Shown here in pieces: positions 57,869 through 64,000 of a stretch of DNA of 64,000 nt. Location of the stretch: contig NZ_JAJONA010000001.1 of assembly GCF_024699985.1 (NCBI RefSeq), positions 1,240,001 to 1,304,000 of the forward strand. The letters run 5' to 3'. The notes under the pieces are model-generated. The model worked only from the letters and a program-made list of their open reading frames with translations. It had not been told where the DNA came from and searched no databases. Both the position numbers and the translations under genes were made by a program. Position 1 is the first letter of the stretch. Each line of letters opens with the position of its first letter. Source of the stretch: Phenylobacterium sp. J367 (lineage in GTDB: Bacteria; Pseudomonadota; Alphaproteobacteria; Caulobacterales; Caulobacteraceae).

Positions 57869-58326
57869 GCCTTTACGACCTGCTGCGCGGCCTGCACATC
57901 ATCGCCGTCATCGCCTGGATGGCGGGCATGATGTACCTGCCGAGGCTCTACGCCTACCACACCGAGACCGCGCCCCCCGGGACCGAGTTCGACGCCCACT
58001 TCCTGGTCTGGGAGCGCAAGCTCCTGAAGATCATCATCAACCCGGCCATGACGCTCACCTGGCTGCTCGGCCTCTCGCTGATCTGGTTCCACGTCACCCA
58101 GGCCGGCCGGGGCTGGAGCTTCCTCGCCCAGCCCTGGATGCTCACCAAGCTGGCGGCGGTGATCGCGCTCTCCGGCTGGCACGGCTTCCTGGCCGGGGCC
58201 TACCGGAAATTCGTGGCCGGCGATCGCCCGAAGTCCGGCAAGTTCTGGCGCGCCACCAACGAGATCCCCTTCCTCCTGGCCGTCGTCGCCGTCCTGGCCG
58301 TCACCCTTCAATTCGGCGACCGGTAG
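57865..58326 (+). CDS. hemJ: Protoporphyrinogen oxidase HemJ
   Basis: 153 residues with four membrane helices. 'LRGLHIIAVIAWMAGMMYLPRLYAYH' carries the conserved His of HemJ, and 'WMLTKLAAVIALSGWHGFLAGAYRKF' carries the other His/Lys residues. It performs the step before HemH. Its ATG overlaps the hemH stop. Confidence 0.93.
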   Translation: MSLYDLLRGLHIIAVIAWMAGMMYLPRLYAYHTETAPPGTEFDAHFLVWERKLLKIIINPAMTLTWLLGLSLIWFHVTQAGRGWSFLAQPWMLTKLAAVIALSGWHGFLAGAYRKFVAGDRPKSGKFWRATNEIPFLLAVVAVLAVTLQFGDR

Positions 58327-58343
58327 ATTATCTAGAGGAAGAA

Positions 58344-58463
58344 GCCCTCACCCTACCCTCTCCCTCTCGGGCTGCGCCCGGGGGAGAGGAGGTTATGGCT
58401 CGGTCTCAGAACTCCACTCCTCTCCCCCCGCGAAGCGGAGAGAGGAGAGGGTAGGGTGAGGGC
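58344..58463. repeat. Intergenic repeat family B, copy 2
   Basis: Arms gccctcaccctaccctctcc and ggagagggtagggtgagggc face each other, with inner hairpins cgggctgcgcccg and cccgcgaagcggag-type. Lies between hemJ and rho. Confidence 0.92.
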
Positions 58464-58701
58464 CAGCCCCCGCCCGCGACCCCGCCACCCTTGACGCCAC
58501 CCCCCAAAGGTGGTTCCGCTGGACCCACGCGTCGACGACGGCGCGCCCCGCCTTATCTCCGGCCTCGACCTGCGCCCTCCGGGCGCACACCGCAGGGCCG
58601 GCTCCCGAGACGAAACGACATCCCGGCGCTGAAGAGCGCCCCACATCTCTACCCAGCCCGCGCCGGATCGTGTCCGGCCGCGGGCGCACACGAGCAAAGC
58701 T
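58464..58701 (+). promoter_or_regulatory. rho upstream/leader region
   Basis: 238 bases without a supported gene. It holds a TTGACG element near 58489, then a gccacc-loop-ggtggt dyad and a C-rich stretch. Transcription of rho probably begins here. Autoregulation of rho through its leader is known in other bacteria; here it is only a possibility. Confidence 0.35.
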
Positions 58702-60122
58702 ATGAGCGAAGACAACACCACGCCCCCGAAGACGACGTCCTGGCGCCCGCGGCTGAGGACGCCGGCGACACCGCCCAGGCCGAGGCCGCCGCCGCGGCGG
58801 CGGAAGCCGAGGCCGAAGAGCCGTCGGAGGTCTCCGCGGCCATCGCCGCCATGGGGCTCACCCGCATGAGCCTGCAGGAGCTGAAGGACAAGTCGCCGGC
58901 CGACCTCCTGACGCTCGCCGAGACGCTGGAGATCGAGAACGCGAACTCCATGCGCAAGCAGGACATGATGTTCGGCATCCTCAAGGCGCTGGCCGAAGAG
59001 GGCGTGGAGATCTCCGGCTCGGGCACGCTGGAGGTTCTGCAGGACGGCTTCGGTTTCCTGCGCTCGCCGGAAGCCAACTACCTGCCGGGCCCCGACGACA
59101 TCTACGTCAGCCCCTCGCAGATCCGGAAGTTCGGCCTGCGCACCGGCGACTCGGTCGACGGCGGCATCCGCGCCCCGCGCGAGGGCGAGCGCTATTTCGC
59201 CCTGGTCACCGTCCAGCAGATCAACTTCGAGCCGCCGGAGAACGTGCGGCACAAGGTGCTGTTCGACAACCTGACCCCGCTCTATCCCGACCAGCGCCTG
59301 ACCATGGAGCTGCCCGACCCGACGGTGAAGGACCGCTCGGGCCGCGTCATCGACATCGTCGCGCCGCTCGGCAAGGGCCAGCGCTGCCTGATCACCGCGC
59401 CGCCGCGCGTCGGCAAGACGGTGATGCTGCAGAACATCGCCAAGTCGATCGAGACCAACCACCCCGAGTGCTACCTCATCGTCCTCCTTATCGACGAGCG
59501 CCCGGAAGAAGTGACCGACATGCAGCGGACGGTGAAGGGCGAGGTGATCTCCTCGACCTTCGACGAGCCGGCGACCCGCCACGTCCAGGTGGCCGAGATG
59601 GTCATCGAGAAGGCCAAGCGCCTGGTCGAGCACAAGCGCGACGTCGTCATCCTGCTGGATAGCGTGACCCGCCTCGGCCGCGCTTACAACACCGTCGTCC
59701 CGTCGTCGGGCAAGGTGCTGACCGGCGGTGTCGACGCCAACGCCCTGCAGCGTCCGAAGCGCTTCTTCGGCGCCGCCCGGAACATCGAGGAGGGCGGCTC
59801 GCTGACGATCATCGCCACGGCCCTGATCGACACCGGCAGCCGGATGGACGAGGTCATCTTCGAAGAGTTCAAGGGCACCGGGAACTCGGAAATCGTCCTC
59901 GACCGCAAGGTCGCCGACAAGCGGATTTATCCGGCCATCGACGTGCTGAAGTCCGGCACCCGCAAGGAAGAGCTGATCACGCCCAAGGAGCACTTGCAGA
60001 AGACCTACATCCTGCGGCGCATCCTCAATCCCATGGGCGCCCAGGATGCGATCGAGTTCCTGCTCGACAAGCTCCGCCAGTCGAAGACCAACGACGACTT
60101 CTTCCAGTCGATGAACACCTAA
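58702..60122 (+). CDS. rho: Transcription termination factor Rho (frameshift near the start)
   Basis: About 473 aa. The start is the ATG at 58702 ([12 protein letters not shown] after adding one C to the C5 run near 58722); without that correction the annotated ORF would begin wrongly upstream at 58491. An acidic Ala/Glu-rich N-terminus precedes '[14 protein letters not shown]', the cold-shock RNA-binding domain ('[17 protein letters not shown]'), Walker A '[12 protein letters not shown]', Walker B '[17 protein letters not shown]' and the Q-loop '[16 protein letters not shown]'. Confidence 0.97.
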
Positions 60123-60128
60123 CCCCAT

Positions 60129-60219
60129 CCGCTCATCCCGGCGGAGGCCGGGAACCAGGCGGCCTCTCGGTGCGAATACCGGGCGCTGTATGGACCCCGG
60201 CTTTCGCCGGGGTGAGCGG
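60129..60219. repeat. Intergenic repeat family D, copy 3
   Basis: Facing hairpins cccggcggaggccggg and ccccggctttcgccgggg flanked by ccgctca and tgagcgg, just downstream of rho. Confidence 0.9.
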
Positions 60220-60240
60220 GGAGGTAAAGCCTCAAGAACG

Positions 60241-60273
60241 AAGCCGGCCGCCTCGGAGGCGCGCCGGCTTTTT
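60241..60273 (+). terminator. Intrinsic terminator of rho
   Basis: A long stem (aagccggc-cgcctc paired with gaggcg-cgccggctt) followed by TTTTTC. Confidence 0.9.
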
Positions 60274-60303
60274 CTTGGTCTCTACTGTATTGCGGCGAAA
60301 CGT

Positions 60304-60319
60304 CGTTTCACGTGAAACA
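60304..60319. promoter_or_regulatory. parS: parS site 1 (ParB binding)
   Basis: CGTTTCACGTGAAACA matches the ParB consensus TGTTTCACGTGAAACA at 15 of 16 positions, including the whole 14-base palindrome. Confidence 0.95.
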
Positions 60320-60560
60320 AGCTTAGGGCGCAAAGTTTTCCACAGGCCCTCACCGAGGGAAAACCGGGGCTCGCGCGGGAGTGGAAAAGCCTCCGGGGGG
60401 TACGCGCGTACCGCGAACCCTTGCCTGGCGAAGCATCAGGTCTTTTCTTGGAAAACAGCTTCGTGAGGAAGAGAAACGCCCGGTAGTCCTACCGGTAAGC
60501 CCGCGGGCAGACCGTCGGACCGCTGTTTTCTCAGTCTTTTCAGTATAGGCGAGAAAGCAG

Positions 60561-60576
60561 TGTTTCACGTGAAACA
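60561..60576. promoter_or_regulatory. parS: parS site 2 (ParB binding)
   Basis: TGTTTCACGTGAAACA is an exact match to the bacterial parS consensus, 257 bases from site 1 and about 5 kb from the predicted origin. Confidence 0.97.
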
Positions 60577-60606
60577 CTACCGCGTCTCACGCGTTAAGCG
60601 CCGCCC

Positions 60607-60724
60607 GCCCTCACCCTACCCTTTCCCTCTCCGCTGCGCGGGGGGAGAGGAGGGCAAGCCCCGACCTCGCTGCCAAACTCCTCTCCCCCGGGCGGAGCCG
60701 AGAGGGGAGAGGGCAGGGTGAGGG
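60607..60724. repeat. Intergenic repeat family B, copy 3
   Basis: Arms gccctcaccctaccctttcc and agggcagggtgagggc face each other, with an inner cgctgcgcgg hairpin on the left and gggcggagcc on the right. Just downstream of the 3' end of the quinone reductase gene. Confidence 0.9.
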
Positions 60725-60733
60725 CCTGGGGCC

Positions 60734-61702
60734 CTACGGGATCAGCAGCGTCGCCCCGACCGTCTGGCGGCCTTCCAGCGCCTCGTGGGCCTTGCGGGCG
60801 TCCTCCAGGGCGAAGGTCTGGCCGACCTCGATCTTCACCGTCCCCGCGCGGACCACCTCGAACACCGCCGCCGCCGAGGCCTCGAGCTCCTCGGTGGTCA
60901 CGATGTAGTCGAACAGGGTCGGGCGGGTGAGGTAGAGCGACCCGCCCGCCGCCAGCCGGCCGGGCGGGAAGGGCGGCACGGCCCCCGACGCATTGCCGAA
61001 GCTGACGAACAGACCGCGCCGCGCCAGGCTGGCGAGCGTGCCCTCGAAGGTGTCCTTGCCGACGCTGTCGTAGGCCACCGGCACGCCCTTGCCGCCGGTG
61101 ATCCGCCGGACCTCGGCGGCCACGTCCTGATCGCGGTAGAGGATCACGTGGTCGGCCCCCAGCTCCCGGGCCTTGGCGGCCTTGGCCTCGGAGCCGACCG
61201 TGGCGATGACCTCGGCGCCGATGGCCTTCAGCCACTGGGTCATGATCTGGCCGACGCCGCCGACCGCCGCGTGCACCAGCACGGTCTCGCCGGCCTTCAC
61301 CGGATAGCACCGGCGGATGAAGGCCTCGGTGGTCATGCCCTTCAGCAGGATCGCCGCCGCCGTCCGGGCGTCGATGTCGTCCGGCAGTTTCACCAGCCGG
61401 TCGGCGGACACCACATTGGCCTCGGCATAGGCGCCGAACCCGCCCGAATAGGCGACCCGGTCGCCGACCTTCACCCGCGTCACGCCCTCGCCGACCGCAT
61501 CGACCACGCCCGCCGCCTCGCCGCCCGGCGTGCAGGGCAGCTTCACGGGGTAGAGGCCGGTCCGATGGTAGGTGTCGATGAAGTTGAGGCCGATGGCCTC
61601 GTGGCGGACGCGGGCCTGGCCGGGCTTCGGCTCGGGGGCGGGAAGGTCGACGAGCTTGAGGACCTCGGGCCCGCCGGTCTCGGTGAACTGGATCGCGCGC
61701 AT
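60734..61702 (-). CDS. qor: NADPH:quinone oxidoreductase (zeta-crystallin type)
   Basis: 322 residues, medium-chain reductase without catalytic zinc. '[21 protein letters not shown]' opens it; '[32 protein letters not shown]' and the cofactor motif '[29 protein letters not shown]' follow. Frame intact. It begins 3 bases after the dienelactone hydrolase stop. Confidence 0.95.
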   Translation of the reverse strand: MRAIQFTETGGPEVLKLVDLPAPEPKPGQARVRHEAIGLNFIDTYHRTGLYPVKLPCTPGGEAAGVVDAVGEGVTRVKVGDRVAYSGGFGAYAEANVVSADRLVKLPDDIDARTAAAILLKGMTTEAFIRRCYPVKAGETVLVHAAVGGVGQIMTQWLKAIGAEVIATVGSEAKAAKARELGADHVILYRDQDVAAEVRRITGGKGVPVAYDSVGKDTFEGTLASLARRGLFVSFGNASGAVPPFPPGRLAAGGSLYLTRPTLFDYIVTTEELEASAAAVFEVVRAGTVKIEVGQTFALEDARKAHEALEGRQTVGATLLIP

Positions 61703-61705
61703 GGC

Positions 61706-62401
61706 CTAGCTCAGGTGCTGCGCGAAGAACTGCAGGGAGCGGCCGCCGGCCTTCATGGCGTCGGCCTCGTCATAGTGGGCGCCGCCCACGCGGGCGAAGG
61801 CGTGGTCGCGGCCGGGGTAGGTGTAGATCGTCACCTGCGGGTGGTTGGCGAGCGCCTGCTGGATGGCGGCCTGCGCTTCCTTCGGCACGAACTGGTCTTC
61901 CTCGGCGATGTGCAGCAGGACGGGCCGCGTCAGCTTCTCGGCCTCGGCCGTGCGGTTCTCGATGCCGACCCCGTAGTAGGCGACAGACGCGTCGGCGTCG
62001 GTGCGGGTGGCGGTGAGGAAGGCCAGCAGGCCGCCCAGGCAGAAGCCCACCGCGCCCACCTTGCCGGTGCAGTCCGGGCGCTTCCGGACCGCGTCGATCG
62101 TCGCCTGGATGTCCTTCACCCCGGCGTCCACATCGAAGGCGTTGAACAGCTCGAACGCCCGCTTCCACTCGGCCTCCGACTGGTCGGTGATGTCGATGCC
62201 GGGCTCGATTCGCCAGAACAGGTCGGGGCAGACGGCGAGATAGCCCTGGCCGGCCAGGCCGTCGGTGATGTCGCGCATCACCTGGTTCACGCCGAAGATC
62301 TCCTGGATCACCACGACCGCGGCGGCCGGGGTCTTCTCGGGCCGCGCGAGGTAGGCCTCGAACGATCCGTCCTCAGTCGTGATGGTGATGCGTTCACCCA
62401 T
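61706..62401 (-). CDS. Dienelactone hydrolase family protein
   Basis: 231 residues, alpha/beta hydrolase. The triad is Cys in '[14 protein letters not shown]', Asp in 'AEEDQFVP' and His in '[12 protein letters not shown]'; the Glu of '[15 protein letters not shown]' is the usual partner. Probably not dedicated to chloroaromatic degradation, since no such pathway genes are nearby. Confidence 0.92.
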   Translation of the reverse strand: MGERITITTEDGSFEAYLARPEKTPAAAVVVIQEIFGVNQVMRDITDGLAGQGYLAVCPDLFWRIEPGIDITDQSEAEWKRAFELFNAFDVDAGVKDIQATIDAVRKRPDCTGKVGAVGFCLGGLLAFLTATRTDADASVAYYGVGIENRTAEAEKLTRPVLLHIAEEDQFVPKEAQAAIQQALANHPQVTIYTYPGRDHAFARVGGAHYDEADAMKAGGRSLQFFAQHLS

Positions 62402-62498
62402 GGTGATCTCCTGATTTTCGCGGGCCCTTCGGCATCGGCTACTAGCGCGACGGCCTGTCGCAGGGCCATAACTTTCGGCCGTAGAGGAAGGGCAAGCC

Positions 62499-62741
62499 AT
62501 GAAGATGACGATCGAGGTGGACTGCACGCCGGAGGAGGCGCGCCGGTTCATGGGCCTGCCGGACGTGACCCCGCTCAACGAGCACCTGGTCGCGGAGATG
62601 AGCAAGCGGATCGACGCCAACATCAGCATGCTCAATCCCGAGGAGTTCATGAAGAACTGGATGGCGTTCGGCAGCGGGGCGCAGGAGCAGTTCCGCAAGC
62701 TGATGGAAGCCGGCATGGGCGGGACCCAGCCCAAGGGATGA
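62499..62741 (+). CDS. DUF6489 protein
   Basis: 80 residues: '[23 protein letters not shown]' then '[26 protein letters not shown]'. A small conserved alphaproteobacterial family usually found just before mnmE, function unknown. Its stop overlaps the mnmE start (ATGA). Confidence 0.82.
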   Translation: MKMTIEVDCTPEEARRFMGLPDVTPLNEHLVAEMSKRIDANISMLNPEEFMKNWMAFGSGAQEQFRKLMEAGMGGTQPKG

Positions 62742-64000
62742 CGGACACCATCTTCGCCCCGGCCACGGCGGCGGGCCGGGCGGCGGTGGCGGTGGTGCGG
62801 ATCTCCGGACCCCGGACCGACATTGCGGTGAAGACCCTGGCCGGCCAGCTCCCGCAGCCGCGCCGGGCGACGCTGCGGAGAATCCGCGACGCCGCGGGAC
62901 TGGTGCTCGACCAGGCCCTGGTGCTCTGGTTCCCGGGGCCCCGCAGCTACACCGGCGAGGACTGCGCCGAGCTGCACCTGCACGGCGGGACCGCCGTGGT
63001 GCGCGCGGTGATCGAGGCGCTGGCCGCCCTGGGGCTCCGGCTGGCGGAGCCGGGGAGTTCACGAGGCGCGCCTTCGAGAACGGCCATCTCGACCTCGCCC
63101 AGGCCGAGGGGGGTGGCCGATCTGATCGACGCCGAGACCGAACAGCAGCGCCGCCAGGCGCTGGAGCAGGTGTCGGGCCGGCTCTCCAACGTCCAGGCGC
63201 GCTGGCGCGAGGCCCTCACGGAAGCCCTGGCCATGTTCGAGGCGGCCGTGGACTTTCCCGACGAGGAGGTGCCGGCCGACGTCGCTGCCCGCGCCCGTCC
63301 GATCCTCGGCCGGCTCATCGCGGAACTGGACCAGGCCGCGGCCGACGCCGAGCGCGGGGAGCGGGTGCGCGAGGGCTATCGCATCGCCCTGATCGGCGCG
63401 CCCAACGCCGGCAAGAGCACCCTGCTGAATGCGCTGGCCGAGCGGGACGCCGCCATCGTCACCGCCACGCCCGGCACCACCCGCGACATCATCGAGGTCC
63501 CGATGGTGCTGGCCGGCTACAAGGCGTTGCTGGCCGACACCGCCGGCCTGCGCGAGACCGGCGACGAGATCGAGGCCGAGGGGGGTGCGTCGCGCCCGGG
63601 CCTGGGCCGCAGGGGCGGACCTGCGGCTCTGGCTGGTCGACGGCTCGGCGGACGAGACCCCCGGCGTGCCCATGGAGCTCCGCGCCGGCGACCTCTGCCT
63701 GATCACCAAGCGCGACAAGCCGGTGGGCGCCGCGGGCGCCTGGGCGGCGGGGGCAGGGGAAGCGCCTGGGCCTCTCGGTCGCCGAGATCACCGCCAAGGG
63801 ACCGGGCGATCTCGCCTGGCTCCGCGAGACGCTGGGGGAGCGCGTGGTGGCGGCCCTGGCCGGCGCCGAGCCGCCCGCCGCCACCCGCCTGCGACACCAG
63901 GAACTGCTCACCGACGCCGCCGACCGCCTGCGCCAGGCCCTGGCCGAGGAGGAGCACCTGGAGCTCGCGGCCGAGGACGTCCGCCTCGCCGCACGCGCCC
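62738..64000 (+). CDS. mnmE: tRNA modification GTPase MnmE, N-terminal and G domain (partial, four frameshifts)
   Basis: With MnmG it modifies U34 of certain tRNAs. Opening '[24 protein letters not shown]', then '[19 protein letters not shown]'. The G domain has G1 '[14 protein letters not shown]', G2/G3 '[12 protein letters not shown]' and '[18 protein letters not shown]', and a G4 'TKRDK'. One-base shifts occur near 63055 (missing G), 63109 (extra G), 63580 (extra G) and between 63720 and 63780 (extra base). The gene runs past the window edge. In Caulobacter, mnmE leads to gidA, gidB and parAB, the ParB partner of the parS sites. Confidence 0.95.
   Translation, partial: MTDTIFAPATAAGRAAVAVVRISGPRTDIAVKTLAGQLPQPRRATLRRIRDAAGLVLDQALVLWFPGPRSYTGEDCAELHLHGGTAVVRAVIEALAALGLRLAEPGSSRGAPSRTAISTSPRPRGVADLIDAETEQQRRQALEQVSGRLSNVQARWREALTEALAMFEAAVDFPDEEVPADVAARARPILGRLIAELDQAAADAERGERVREGYRIALIGAPNAGKSTLLNALAERDAAIVTATPGTTRDIIEVPMVLAGYKALLADTAGLRETGDEIEAEGGASRPGLGRRGGPAALAGRRLGGRDPRRAHGAPRRRPLPDHQARQAGGRRGRLGGGGRGSAWASRSPRSPPRDRAISPGSARRWGSAWWRPWPAPSRPPPPACDTRNCSPTPPTACARPWPRRSTWSSRPRTSASPHAP

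Larger units (their letters stand above)
60277..60606. other. Non-coding centromere region between rho and the quinone reductase gene
   Basis: 330 bases with no supported gene. It holds two parS sites, two perfect 14-base dyads (GGTACGCGCGTACC at 60399-60412; CGGTAGTCCTACCG at 60481-60494), and a DnaA-like TTTTCCACA (60336-60344). Composition is less GC-rich than the flanks. Confidence 0.75.

Noticed and set aside
58491..58701. An upstream start for rho giving a 543-residue protein
   Set aside because: The extra N-terminal text is arginine/proline-rich translation of the leader. Adding one C near 58722 puts the ATG at 58702 in frame with a normal Rho N-terminus.
597..60724. CRISPR array or insertion-sequence ends as the explanation of the repeats
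   Set aside because: Copies are scattered singly between genes, without regular spacers, cas genes or transposase genes.
721..64000. Reading the split genes (purH, hemE, coaE, rho and others) as pseudogenes
   Set aside because: The breaks are mostly at G/C runs, both halves are fully conserved, and many of the genes are essential.

Overview
The window is GC-rich chromosomal DNA from an alphaproteobacterium of the Caulobacter/Phenylobacterium type (Caulobacterales). Evidence for this is the gene order ppsR–origin–hemE, a full CtrA box (TTAA-N7-TTAA) beside DnaA-like boxes, parS sites near mnmE, and relatives such as ProXp-ala, CnoX and DUF6489 proteins. Almost everything is core housekeeping. 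I see no prophage, insertion sequence, CRISPR array or island of foreign composition.

Layout. 1–7.8 kb: tail of NAD-glutamate dehydrogenase, then purH, a heparinase-like gene, rpe and rsmB on the minus strand, a small haem-oxidase-like membrane protein, an SdhAF4-like protein and pyrF. 7.8–17.1 kb: marC, an SDR, kup, argG, KTSC, MAPEG and lipoprotein genes, an EamA exporter and an OprP-type porin. 17.3–25 kb: M1 peptidase, a methyltransferase, tRNA-Gly(GCC), a DUF6065-like gene, a proteostasis run (ProXp-ala, CnoX, Lon-N domain, Trm112) and ubiH. 25–28.5 kb: an emrA-emrB-tetR efflux operon with two matching operators. 28.5–31.4 kb: fabA-fabB-small ORF-fabI. 31.5–37.5 kb: SH3 protein, 2-hydroxyacid dehydrogenase, two tandem S9 peptidases and a small membrane protein. 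37.6–48.4 kb: thiF/moeB, hslV, a secreted NTF2-like gene, hslU, M48 peptidase, DUF2244, nth, a PfkB kinase and hisB-hisH-hisA-hisF-hisE. 48.4–55.1 kb: smr, mltA, timA, secB, dnaQ, coaE, aroE, maf and ppsR. 55.1–55.6 kb: predicted chromosomal replication origin. 55.6–64 kb: hemE, hemH, hemJ, rho, two parS sites, a quinone reductase, a dienelactone hydrolase, DUF6489 and the start of mnmE.

The origin is the organising feature. To its left all genes from ppsR to smr except secB read leftward; to its right hemE, hemH, hemJ and rho read rightward, so genes near it are co-directional with replication. About 5 kb to the right lie two parS centromere sites 257 bp apart.

Two cross-cutting observations matter for any user. 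First, about 31 single-base shifts break the frame of some 20 genes, mostly in runs of G or C, including genes that are essential in most bacteria (coaE, hemE, hemH, fabB, rho). They are best read as base-count errors, not pseudogenes; broken genes are annotated over their full extent. Second, four families of intergenic repeats share one architecture (two short hairpins facing each other across a variable middle) and sit mainly between convergent genes or at operon joints.
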